A stretch of 64,000 nucleotides of DNA. Origin: Cryptomeria japonica (taxonomy: Eukaryota > Streptophyta > Pinopsida > Cupressales > Cupressaceae). The stretch's first letter is position 1. Every line of letters begins with the position of its first letter. The notes beneath the pieces are model-generated. The model had not been told where the DNA came from, made no database searches, and worked only from the letters and a program-made list of their open reading frames with translations. The stretch spans positions 142,811,976-142,875,975 of the forward strand of contig NC_081413.1 in the NCBI RefSeq assembly GCF_030272615.1, in the 5' to 3' direction. Below, in pieces: positions 53,331 through 64,000 of the stretch. The position numbers and the translations under genes were made by a program.

Positions 53331-54577
53331 CAGGATCTAAACATGGCATATCAACATAGGACCATGTGAAATTGATTTTTACCTCTGTAAGGAAATTGAT
53401 GAAGTCTTGTTTCTCTTGTTCTATGAGGGACTTGACAATGAGCATGTTTTTTAGAATGTCTTCGGTGCCCATGTTGATATTGTCTGTTTCTTCTATTAGC
53501 AAATTTGACCTATCTTGTGGAAGATAATCAATGGTAGGGAGGTTAAGTCCCTCATCGTCAAGTGCCTTTTCTAGGTTTTCACTTTCGGATATGCCCTTTG
53601 TTTTTTCTTTTTGTTCATCCAAAGGTGCCTCGGAGAGGTTTTCACCTAGGGAGTCATTTTTTTTCCTTTTATTATCTTTTTTGTGGCTAAGGGAATTGAC
53701 CTAACTACCAAAGTATCCATTTTCATGTAGTTGAATATAGTGTACTCTGTTGCAGTCTTCCAAATTTCACATAGTTGGGAGAGTAATGAGAGCATTATCA
53801 TCGACATAGATATCTAAAGTGGGTTTGTCTTGTTGGTCCCAGTCTATGAGTTTAGGATGGACAAGTTGTAGCTCATGTGAAATGGGAGGGGTTATGGGGG
53901 TGATGGCATTGATGTGAGTATCAAAGAAGATGTCATTTTTGTATTCAGAAGGCATTTCATGGAACTCCTCTTCGTCAGAGCTTTCGATATCCAAAAGAAG
54001 GACTTGAAGAGGCACCAATGATAGTAATCTTAGGCACTGGGGTGTACCCCAAGCCTCTGTTGCACTTGTAGGAGATGGGATTTATGGGTGCTTTTCTTCA
54101 TTTCTCCTCTGGTCCCAAGTCATGTCCTTTGTAACCCATTTTTTCGACTATAGCCGATGCTTTTGGATACATTTTTTTAGGTATTTTTGTTGGGTCTTCA
54201 ACTTCTTCCCAGTACAGCCATGAACAGACATTTATGTTGAGGCTCTCCTCATCAAGTGGGCCCCATTGTTGGAAGGTGGTATCTTTGCATTGTATGACTG
54301 GTTTTTTCTTTTTTGAGCTCTTTTGGTTTGCCAAATGACTTAGGAGATAGAGGGAGGTTGCCTATTAATAAGACATCCTCCAATTTGTATTCTCCACAAC
54401 CATTATCTAGGATCTTGATTTGTGTGTCTGGTTGGGATGAGGTGGAGGCAACATTTGATGTGTTTGATGGAGGACTTGGCAAGGGTCTATTTAGTGGGCA
54501 ATGATATGGATGTTTCCCCTCTAAGATTTTACAATATTGGAAAGGTTGTGGATCACATTTGATAGTGATCTCTCTTC
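53331..54577 (-). pseudogene. Spacer region of G2 between protease and RT
   Basis: Open pieces at 53296-53622, 53767-54018 and 54098-54334 are acidic, low-complexity linker sequence (for example SDEEEFHEMPSEYKND) typical of the protease-RT spacer in Tat-type elements, ending with LVVHNLAV before RT. Frameshifts and stops separate them. No separate domain was recognised; 54252-54629 overlaps the protease C-terminus with SVPSTYHQCIKFP. Confidence 0.65.
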
Positions 54578-55280
54578 CATTAAAGGGGAATTTGATGCAT
54601 TGGTGATAAGTGGAGGGTACAGATTGCAAGGAGTTGATCCATGGTCAACCGAGAAGGATGTTGTAGGGGAGATCAAGATCTAGTACTTGGCAAGGGGTTT
54701 CAATTGTGATAGGGCCCACTTGAAGTGGTAAGGTGATCATGCCCTTTGAAACTCTTTCTGCATCATCATATGTTTTTATTGTGATCCTTCCTGATGTGTC
54801 TACCAGGTCCTCAGAAAGTCCCAATTGTTTTATTAACTTGTATGTACATAGATTGAGTTTGGATCCACCGTCTATTAGGATACATTTGACCTTGTGCTTC
54901 TAGATAAGGGATTCAGTGTGCAAAGGTTTATTATGGTCTTCATCTGTAGAAGCATCATTGGAAGTGAGCACAAGGTGTTGCTGGGCAGCAAGGTTTCCAA
55001 TGAAAGCTTGGAATTGGGTAGCATTGATATTATTAGGAATGCGAGACTCAAGGAGGGCTTGTTCCAAAATTTCTTTATGGATAGGGGAAGTCTTGAGATG
55101 TTCTAGAAGGGAGATCTATGTGGGGGTCTTCCCAAGTTGGTCAAGGAGGTCATATTGATGGGTGGAAGACATGGGTGGAGGGTTTGGTGGGGGAGGAGTT
55201 CCTTGGACGGTGACTTTACCTTGGCGAGTCATTACATTGTAGTCATTGTGAGAGTAGGGGTGGAAGGTGTAACACCTTGA
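54578..55280 (-). pseudogene. Gypsy aspartic protease of G2
   Basis: Minus strand near 54855-54890 reads CILIDGGSKLNLCT, the Asp-Gly-Gly form of the retropepsin site; G1 has LIDGGAGLNIFS. Downstream, NILLG*PWINSLQSVPS has a TGA where Arg is normal (CGA to TGA). No intact frame covers the domain. Confidence 0.75.
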
Positions 55281-55284
55281 ATGA

Positions 55285-56687
55285 CTATCCTAATAGGGTT
55301 AGGTCTTCTTTGGGAAGGGGGAGGTTAACTCCTTGGATAGTTATGACATTGACATGATTGTCTATGGGCTCAATTCGACCTACTAAAGAGTCAAAGCCGG
55401 TTATGTGATTAGAGTAGTCATAGTTCACCACGTTAGATGATGATCCTTTTCCCTTATCATGTTTCAGGAAGGGGTCCTGGTACATTTTGAGTTTGTCATT
55501 GTTATTACTAGGTTTTGCATTTGCTACTTCAATTTCACCCCTGTCAATGAGATATTGTATGTAGATTGTAAGCTTCATGCATTTTCATGTATCATGTCCC
55601 TCGATACGATGATACTCACAATATTCATTCTTGGCAAATGATCGGGAAAAACACTACACCTACTTGAACAAGCTTTTGGAACACCACTTCAATAGGCTCA
55701 GCAAGAGGAGTGAAGTCTTTTGGAGTCTTGTTATTGGATCAGGGTGGTCACCCTTGGATTGAGATATTGTCGTGAGGCTTTTGGGATTGATTTTGATTAT
55801 TTTTATTATTGAATTGATGATTTGTGGTGGTGGGTCTTGAAGGAGCAACCACGATCTAGACCCGTTTTGCATCAGTTACACCGTCATTGACTACGTTCTT
55901 GTTCTTGGACCAAAATTTTGGTTTATCATTGTGATAAGAGGAAGAATTTTGAGTTGATCTTTGGTAGTTTTTCAAGGATCCTTCCTCTAACAAGACACGT
56001 TTGAGGGCTGGGCCTTTATCAGTCAATTTTTGGAAAGATTTAATACATTGAGACGTCAGAGGCCTTGACAGTTCAGGCACCAGATTCTTTTGAAATAATT
56101 CAATTTGGTGTTGTTCTGGCATGTCCCATTGGAATTTCTTGATGAGGTGTCACCATCTTTGCAATAAGTTACCGAAAGTCTCTCCTGGTCTCTGCTTTGT
56201 GTTACAGAGGTCCATCATGGAAACATCATTAGCCATGTTGTAGGCATAGTGAGCCACAAACTTTTCTACCAAGTATGGGAAGGAGATAATGGAACCTCGT
56301 GGTAAGGATGAGAACCATGCAAGGGCATCTCCCATGAGACTCTTAGGGAAGAGTCTTCAAAGGTATAGGTCACTATAGGAGACTTCTTGACATAGAATGT
56401 GAAATTCTCGGACATGGTCATGAGGGTCCTCTTTGACTTCATAATTAGTGAACTTAGGAATTTCAAACCGTGGGGGATAAGGTGCAACTGATATAGATGG
56501 GTCATAAGGATAGGGAAAAAATTCCTCAAATGAGTAAGGTTTCCTTTTGTTAGTTCCTTCTTTCATGTACTTGATGATGTTTTTCATGTCCTAAATTTCT
56601 TTAATGAGGTCTTGTTGTGGATTTTGGAAATGATGGATTGTGTTCATCCCTAGAATCAGATGAGTCATGGAAGGTACACCACCACTA
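55285..56687 (-). pseudogene. Gypsy gag of G2
   Basis: From 56587: MKNIIKYMKEG, FFPYPYDPSISVAPYPPRFE (the Tat-type capsid entry), KEDPHDHVREFH, then GDALAWFSSLPRGSI (56150-56335), MMDLCNTKQRPGETF, LFQKNLVPELSRPL, a polar linker and a knuckle CEYHRIEGHDT*KC (C-x2-H-x4-H-x4-C, near 55580-55625) interrupted by TGA. Several shifts occur. The order matches G1 Gag, but the sequences differ enough to be separate families. The LTR of C4 begins immediately beyond. Confidence 0.84.
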
Positions 56688-58280
56688 TGATAACTCAATG
56701 ATGAACGAATAGTACCAAACTGGTACTAAGAGGGGGGGGTGAATCAGTAAAGACAAAAATACAGTCCAAAACCAGTTTGACAGCAAGTACTCCAAATAAC
56801 TGGCAAACAGTGATACTGGTTGAAATATAGTGCAACTAGTAAGACCCAGAACAACTAAAACAATCATAAACCAGTTACTCACTAAGATTTCCTCTTAGCT
56901 CAATACTATAGTACCATTACACCCTCATGCATGAATGGGTAAACTATTATCATATCTTCACAATAGTTAGTTCAATATGTTTTATAGACAGACATAAAAC
57001 ACAGAACCATCATATGCTCAATATGTAATAACAAAGCATCACACATGACACACATATTTTTCACGTGGAAACCCAACTAGGAAAAACCATGGTGGGGATG
57101 AATACCCACAAGATGCTTTTTGAACTCTTTAGAAGTCCGCTCTGTCAGAAGCTTTGTCCAGTTAAAGACATTACAATAGGTTCTACTAGGAACCGATCTT
57201 GTTAGGGATCACCTGGTTAAGGGATGGCTACAATACCTGGTTAAGGGTTACCTTGTTAGAGGATTTCAAGAACTCAATAGCTAAAGGATCTCCAGAGCTA
57301 TATAGCTTCCCAGAACTCAATAACTTCGAGTTACCCTGTTAAGGGATTTGTATCAAGCCGGTTAAAACTACCCTGTTAAGGGATTTGTATCAAGCCAGTT
57401 AAGGCTACCCTATTAAGGGATTTCACAACTGTTGAAGTGGTTAAAGATCAATAGGAATTACAATGATCTGGTAACAGCACTCAATGCTAATGCAGATCCA
57501 TTTTAGCTCCTCTTCACCTTCTACACATTCACTTTGCAAGTATCTCTTCTCTCCTTTGGTCTAGCAAGAATCACGTATCACTTCCCTTGGATACACACAT
57601 ACAACTTTTGCCAACAACATTAGAAAGAAACATAACATCGACCTTATAGAAAACAGACAGGTCGGTAGCAAAAACCCTAAACCCTAAAACCTGTTAGGTT
57701 AAGCAATTCAAGCGGTTCAATCCTGATCATTGAATCATACTGCATTAAATGCAACAATCTTGAATCGATCTCAAGACATTCTCCATCGTCCATTATCCAC
57801 CGATTTCATGGTGGCTGATAACCCATCACGCGTTATCACCGTTTGACAAACTTCGCACATTCCCAAGGTAGATAGGGATAGTCTTCTTCATGCAAGATCC
57901 TTCACATGCACAGGGCTTCCATGGCAACACAATCTGCTCTTCGTTATACTGCTAACTCATCACACAGAGATCACCGATTGAGTCACATAGGCTTGAGGTA
58001 CTCCAATCGAAAATCTTGAAATGGAAACTACCTACCAACCGATAGTCATACAATGCTTCCATGTGTCGATTCCCATAACTGCATGTCGGTTCATCTTGAC
58101 ATGTCGGTTCATCTTGAAAAAATATACCGCTTCACTTTGATATATATACCGGTTCATATATATGTGCCGGTTCTCTCTTCTCACATGTCACATGTGCCAG
58201 TTCACGTCATATCACATATTGACATCAATGACAACATACAATATCATTATGTCTTCATACCGGTTCACATAATGTCAACA
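56688..58280 (-). repeat. 3' LTR of C4
   Basis: 1,593 bp, TGATAACTCAATG...TGTCAACA (the usual CCAACA has become TCAACA). It carries the shared boxes, AAACCCTAAACCCTAAAAC at 57672-57690, and a 37-bp tandem repeat at 57332-57425. Confidence 0.92.
57332..57425 (-). repeat. 37-bp tandem repeat in the C4 3' LTR
   Basis: Units start at 57332, 57369 and 57406 with TACCCT(G/A)TTAAGGGATTT and continue GTATCAAGCC(G/A)GTTAA. About 2.6 copies. The 5' LTR has the same array at 63361, 63398 and 63435. Confidence 0.85.
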
Positions 58281-58292
58281 ATCTCCCCCTTT
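58281..58292 (-). other. Polypurine tract of C4
   Basis: The minus strand reads AAAGGGGGAGAT directly before the LTR (TGTTGACAT). Confidence 0.85.
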
Positions 58293-58522
58293 GGCATTGA
58301 TGGCAATATACAAAGATATCTCTCCACTTCACATCTTCTCCCCCATTTTCTGTAGATATCTTTTCCGCTTCACGCCTTCTCCCCCTTTGACAATAATGCC
58401 AAAGTGGAGGCATAAGCATCCCTATTCCATTATGCTGCTCCCCCTGAGGAGTAGCATTGTTCAACACATCAATCAACAAAAATTTGACTATGCAATACCT
58501 AACTAATGTGGAACAAATACTT

Positions 58523-61500
58523 TTAGTTCACCTCCTGAAGGGGCAGTACCCCCAATTCACCTCTTAAATGCACAAATGTAGTCTTTGGGAGAGGCTTGGT
58601 GAATATGTCTGTTAACTTCTCCTTACTGGAAACATGCTCTAGTGCAATCTCTTTCTTCTGAACCTTTTCCCTCAAGAAATGATATTTAAGCTCAAAATGC
58701 TTGGTTCTAGAATGTAAAACCAAATTCTTTGAAATATTGATAGCACTTGTGTTATCACAGAATATACTTACCAGTTCAGATACAGGGATTTTGAAGCCAT
58801 TTAAAACATGCTTCATCCAGATTGTCTGAGTGCAATTCATGAGAGCTGCAACATACTCTGCTTCCGCTGTAGATGGAGAGATACAACTCTACTTTTTACT
58901 CATCCATGAGACCAGTCTACCACCGAGAAAGAATGCACCACCGGTTGTGCTTTTCTGGTCATCCACATTACCTGCCCAATCAGCATCTGTCAATACTTTC
59001 AAAATGAAATCATTGCTATATGGATACCACAATCCATAGTCAACTATTCCCTTCAAATACCTAAGAATCCGCTTGACTGCAACCAAGTGGGATTCTCTTG
59101 GACTTTTCTGGAACCTTGCAGTAATGCCAACTACATGGGCAATATCCGGTCTACTATGCACTACATAATGCAATTTACCAATCATTGATCAGTATTCTTT
59201 CTCATCAACTAGTGTGGAATCATCCTCTTTTGACAATTTGCAACCGGTTACCATCAGTGTACCAATCGGTTTGCTATCTTCCATGCCAAAGGCTTTCAAC
59301 ACCTCTTTGACATATTTTGACTGAGTGATAAAGATTCCATCTTTCATCTACAGGATCTGCAATCCAATGAAGAACTTAATCTCTCCTATGAGTGACATCT
59401 CAAACTCTTTCTTCATCTCATCAACCAACTCATGACTCATCTTGTCATCTCCACCAAAGATAGTGTCATCAACAAAAACCTCACAGATCAAGATGTGATC
59501 TCCTTCAGACTTCAAGTAGATATTGTTATCTTCACTTGTTCTCTCAAATCCAATCTTCACAAGATGAGAATGTAGGCGCTCATACCATGCCCTAGGTGCT
59601 TGCATTAGGCCATATAAGGCTTTATGTAGCCTACATACCATGTCACTATCTTCAGATAGGGAAAACCCTTCTGGTTGCTCAATATACACCTCCTCTTCAA
59701 GTACACCATTTAGGAATGTAGATTTTACATCCATTTGATATACTTTGAAGCCTTTAAAGGCTGCATAAGCAAGAAGTATATGAACTCCTTCAAATCTGGC
59801 TATAGGAGCAAAGATTTCTCCATAGTCTTCTCCTTCTTCTTGAGCATACCCTTTGCACACCAATCTGGCTTTATTCCTAATCACCATGCCATCCTCATTC
59901 AACTTGTTTCTGAACACCCATTTGGTGCCAATGACATTTTTATGCTTCGGTCTAGGTACTAAGGACCATGTACCATTTTTCTCTATCTGGTCAAGTTCCT
60001 CTTCCATTGCCTTGATCTAGTCTTCATCTTTATGAGCCTCTTTGAATGATTTACGCTCAAATTCAGAGATCATACATGAGTTTTCTCTAATCTTTCTTCT
60101 TGTAAGGATTCCTACATCCTTATCTCCTATGATCTACTTAGGATCATGATTCAACTTGACATACCGAGGAATGGTCTTGACTAGTTCTTCTTGCTTTTCC
60201 TCTTCATCCTCATCTTCATCAGTATCAGCATTCACTGGTTCAGGAACACTATTACTGGTACTTGGTTGACTAACAACCGGTTCCCAAAAGGTTGCAACCT
60301 ATTCATTTACAGCTTGCTCACTGCCAGTTTTCTCAGTTTTCTCAGAGGATTCATCAACTCTTACATTGATACTTTCCATAATTCTCTGAGTCCTATTGTT
60401 GTAGCACTTGAGAGCTTTACTGTTGGTGGAATATCCTAGGAATATTCCCTCATCACATTTAGCTTCAAATTTGCCCTGATGTTCACTCCTCTTGATGTAA
60501 CATTTGCTACCAAATACCCTAAAGTAGCTAACCACAGGTGTCTTACAGGTCCAATACTCATAAGGAGTTTTGTCCTTACCTTTCTTGATGAGTACCCAAT
60601 TCATTGTGTAGACTGCAGTGCTCACCGCTTCCCTCCAAAAGGCGTGAGCTACCTTCCCTTGAATCTACATGGTTCTAGCTACTTCAACCACAGTCCAATT
60701 ATTCCTCTTTGCTAGGCCATTCTGCTGTGGAGTCTGGGGGATAGACAGCTGTCTCTTGAAGCCAAATTCTTCACAATACTTATTGAATTCTCTAGAAGTG
60801 AATTCCCCTCCTTGATCAGTTCTGAGACATTTGATCCTTTTACCGCTTTCCTTCTCCACTAATTCTCTGAAAGCTTTGAATTTTACAAAGGCTTCAGACT
60901 TGTCTTTCAAGAATGTGACCCACATCATTCTTGAGCAGTCATCAGTGAGAATCATGAAGTACCTATCACCCTGCACACTTCTAGTTTTCATAGGACCACA
61001 CAAATCAGTATGCACATGATCAAGCAAATTGTCATCAGTGAAAGATTTACCTTTAAAGGTTGAGGAAGACATTTTCCCCAATTGACACTCTCTACACAAA
61101 ATATTATCCAGTTTGCTTAGCACTGGCAACCCTCTAACTGCCTTGATCTTACTAGCCTTCACAATGTTATCAAAGTTTACATGACAGAGTCTCCTATGCC
61201 ATATCCAGCTATCATCAAACTTAGCCATAAGACATGTGCTTATATTTGAGTTCAAATGAAATAGGTTACCTTTGGTCTGCATGCCAGTGGCCACCAATTC
61301 ACCCTCTTTTCCTTTGATTCTGCAAACTCCATTCTTGAATTCCAGAGAAAGGCCACTGTCATTGAGCTGGGCAACACTCAGAAGGTTGTGTTTGAGACCA
61401 TCAACCCAATACACATTGTCAGCACTACTCTTTCCATTTAGAGAGATGGATCCTCTACCTTTGACCATGCATGGTGCATCATTGCCAAAGTGAACCACAC

Positions 61501-62611
61501 TGCCATCATACTCTTGCAAGGATACAAACTTGCTCTGGTCACTAGTCATATGGTGAGAACAACCATTATCAATGATCCACTCATTGGAATTATCAAACCG
61601 GGAGACAAGAGCCGTCTTGTCCACCACATCTTCCTTTAAAACAACAAACACAATGTCTTCATTCTCTTCATCTTCTGATTCCTCATCTGTAAGACCTTCA
61701 TTAGCTGCTACAAAACAATTTCTTTGATTTCCTCCTTTGAATTTCCTGAACCTTTATGATTTGTCCTTGTTATCGCCATTTGGACAGTTTATAGCAATAT
61801 GTCCTATCTAGTTACAAGAAAAGCATTTCAAAGGTAGCTTACCTTTGTATTTACCAGTTCCTTTAGAAATATTTCTAGCAAGGAGAGCTTCAAATGCCAT
61901 CAGAATCTCCTCCTCATTCATTTCTCTTCTTTGTCTAGGTTCACCACTAGTGCTAGCTTCTTTTCCTTTTCTAGATGGTATAGCAGAAGCTTTAAATGTT
62001 GATTCAATCTTTTGAACACTGCCATCAATACTATTTAGTTCATAGGCTGTCAACTTGGCTATGATGGAGTCCAAGGATACCTTAGTCTTGTCTATTGATC
62101 TCAGCTCCTAAATAGCAGCAACCCTTATTGCATAGACCGGCAACAGGGATCTAAGGACTTTTCTTACCACAGTGGAATCTTCTATTTTACCACCTACACT
62201 CTTGATTTCTCCAACAACTATTTTGATTCTTATTCCATACTATTGAATGGTCTCCACTTCAACCATCCACATATCTTCAAACTTCCCTCTCAGGCTTTCT
62301 TCCTTAGCCTGTTTTACATGTTCATCACCACCATAGATATTTTCAAGAGCATCCCATACCTCTTTGGGATTTACCTTGTCCTGAACATCAATAAACTCAA
62401 TGTCAGATAGACTACTAATAAGGGCTTCCATGACTTGCCCATTTTCTTGTATCTCTCTCTTTTGGTCATTGGTGAGAGTACCGATATGGACAACATAGAC
62501 ATTCTCAACATAACTCCAGTGTTGAGCACCCATGCTTCTGATGAATATCTTCATTCTATCTTTCCATTTACCAAAATTTTCCCTGTTAAACTTTGGACCT
62601 TCCCTCTTCAT
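58523..62611 (-). pseudogene. Copia gag-pol of C4: one continuous frame with nonsense codons only
   Basis: All open pieces from MKREGPKFNRENF (62611) to LPLQEVN (58523) share one phase: 4,089 bases, 1,363 codons. Domains: capsid; knuckle CFSCN*IGHIAINC with TAG at 61808; protease IIDNGCSHHMT (near 61540-61575; the normal D-S-G is D-N-G); pre-integrase; integrase with LTDDCSRMMWVTFLKDK and LRTDQGGEF; RT with [29 protein letters not shown] and FVDDTIFGG; RNase H with DADWAGNVDDQKSTTGG and FCDNTSAINISKN. I count about eleven stops, mostly TAG, including 62240, 61808, 60665, 60299, 60134, 60017, 59348 and 58889, and no frameshift. It is an inactive but structurally complete polyprotein. Confidence 0.9.
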
Positions 62612-62669
62612 AATTTGACTGGGATCTTTACCTCAAGCGGTTAAGCTTATAACACAGAGGACCTAGAGT

Positions 62670-62681
62670 GCTCTGATACCA
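62670..62681 (-). other. Primer-binding site of C4
   Basis: The minus strand reads TGGTATCAGAGC, two bases from the 5' LTR. Confidence 0.93.
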
Positions 62682-62683
62682 AT

Positions 62684-64000
62684 TGATAACTCAATGATGA
62701 ACAAATAGTACCGAATTGGTACTGAGAGGGGGGGGGTGAATCAGTGTAGACAAAAATACAGTCCAAAACCGGTTTGATAGCAAGTACTCCAAATGACAGG
62801 CAAACAGTGATACTGGTTGAAATAGAGTGCAACCGGTAAGACCCAAAACAACTAAAACAATCATAAACCGATTACTCACTAAGCTTTCCTCTTAGCTCAA
62901 TACTATAGTACCATTACACCCTCATGCATGAACAGGTAAACTATCGTCAGATCTTCACAATAGTTAGTTTAATATGTTTTATAGACAGGCATAAAACACA
63001 GAACCATCATATGCTCAACAGGTAATAACAAAGCATCACAAGATAAAAGCATCACACATGACACACATATTTTTCACATGGAAACCCAACTTGAAAAAAC
63101 CACGGTGGGGATGAATACCCACAAGCTACTTTTTGAACTCTTCAGAAGTCTACTTTGTTAGAAGCCTTGTCTGGTTAAAGACATTACAATAGGTTCTGCT
63201 AGGAACCGATCTTGTTAGGGATAACCCGGTTAAGGGATGGCTACAATACCCGGTTAAGGGTTAAACCCGGTTAGGGTTACCTTGTTAGAGGATTTCAAGA
63301 ACTCAATAGCTAAAGGATCTCTAGAGCTCTATAGCTTCCCAAAACTCAATAACTTCGAGTTACCCTATTAAGGGATTTGTAGCAAGCCAGTTAAAGCTAC
63401 CCTGTTAAGGGATTTGTATCAAGCTAGTTAAGGCTACCCTATTAAGGGATTTCACAACTGTTGAAGTGGTTAAAGATCAATAAGAATTACAATGATCTGG
63501 TAACAACACTCAATGCTAATGCAGATCCATTTTAGCTCCTCTTCACCTTCTGCACATTCATTTTATAGGTATCTCTTCTCTCCTTTGGTCTGGCAAGAAT
63601 CACGTATCACTTCCCTTAGATACACACATACAACTTTTGCCAACAACATTAGAAAGAAACACAACATTAACCTTATAGGAAATAGATAGGTCGGTAGCAA
63701 AAACCCTAAACCCTAGAACTTGTTAGGCTAAGCAATTCAAGCAGTTCAATCCTGATCGTTGAATCATATTGCATTAAATGCAACAATCTTGAATCGATCT
63801 CAAGACATTCTTCATCATCCATTATCCACCGATTTCATGGCGGTTGATAACCCATCATGTGTTATCACCATTTGACAAACTTTGTACATTCCCAAGGTAG
63901 ATAGGGATAGTCTTCTTCATACAAGATCCTTCATGCGCACAGGGCTTACGTGGCAACATGATCTATTCTCCATTATACTACTAACTCATCACACAGAGAT
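62684..64000 (-). repeat. 5' LTR of C4 (partial, runs off the window)
   Basis: TGATAACTCAATGATGAAC onward, homologous to 56688-58000. Includes the 37-bp array (63361-63455) and AAACCCTAAACCCTAG (63701-63716). Confidence 0.92.

Larger units (their letters stand above)
50973..56687 (-). mobile_element. Ty3/Gypsy element G2 (Tat-like), truncated at both ends
   Basis: On the minus strand: gag (55280-56680), protease (about 54580-54900), a spacer, RT (52640-53330) and RNase H (50973-52600). Solo LTR S3 splits the RNase H region. Integrase and 3' LTR are missing at the C3 junction. The gag start and 5' LTR are separated by the insertion of C4 at 56688. Confidence 0.88.
56688..64000 (-). mobile_element. 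Ty1/Copia element C4, nearly complete (5' LTR runs off the window)
   Basis: 3' LTR 56688-58280, PPT 58281-58292, gag-pol frame 62611-58523, PBS 62670-62681, 5' LTR from 62684 onward. Same family as C2 and C3. It is inserted in the gag of G2. The left flank CACTA (56683-56687) should reappear after the 5' LTR beyond base 64000. Confidence 0.92.

Noticed and set aside
1-64000. tRNA, rRNA, CRISPR or bacterial-type operons
   Set aside because: No cloverleaf, rRNA or repeat-spacer array was seen. The PBS sites are only 12-17 bases complementary to tRNA ends.

Overview
The window is plant nuclear DNA made almost entirely of LTR retrotransposons, nested several levels deep and mostly decayed. I found no host gene, rRNA, tRNA or CRISPR. 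The long intergenic tracts, many Copia and Gypsy (Tat-like) elements, solo LTRs and old inactive copies suggest a large repeat-rich land-plant genome, plausibly a gymnosperm. The species cannot be read from the sequence.

Left part (1-19.1 kb). Element A (1-3789, minus) is the 5' end of a Copia element: LTR, primer-binding site (PBS), a 1.6 kb leader with a GC-rich block, and a gag-protease frame that stays open to the window edge. It is inserted in a decayed Copia (C0, minus; 3790-4644 and 18345-about 18960). C0 is also split by element L (4645-18344, minus), which is flanked by the 5-bp target duplication CCTCC. L has LTRs, PBS and polypurine tract (PPT) but a non-coding interior, so it is LARD-like. 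L holds a solo LTR S1 (6000-8248) that carries a hAT-like DNA transposon (6976-7841), a second solo LTR S4 (8290-9438), and a complete Copia C1 (12380-17082, plus, duplication CTGCG).

Middle part (19.1-41.3 kb). E1 (19716-about 24905, minus) and H (27141-41298, minus, duplication ACTAT) belong to one unusual family. They have LTRs, a PPT and (in H) a Met-type PBS. Instead of reverse transcriptase they encode a long protein that starts with CCHC zinc knuckles and continues into conserved domains I do not recognise. H is split inside this gene by a full-length Copia, C2 (30350-37687, minus). The LTR boxes and PPT of this RT-less family match those of C2, C3 and C4, which suggests that it is mobilised in trans by them.

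Right part (41.3-64 kb). Gypsy G1 (plus: LTR end, TGGCGCC-type PBS, 2 kb structured leader, gag, protease) is cut by Copia C3 (plus, 46285-50972). C3 carries a 301-bp tandem duplication of its protease segment and stops inside RT, where it abuts the RNase H of an oppositely oriented Gypsy, G2 (minus, 50973-56687). G2 carries a solo LTR S3 (51341-52136, duplication AGTAT) and is cut on its gag side by Copia C4 (minus, 56688 to the window end), which keeps one continuous frame of about 1,360 codons broken only by nonsense codons.

Most breaks in these genes are in-frame TAG or TGA codons at Gln, Arg or Trp positions, consistent with deamination of methylated cytosine. Coordinates of LTR ends come from TG...CA ends, adjacent PBS/PPT and target duplications read by eye.
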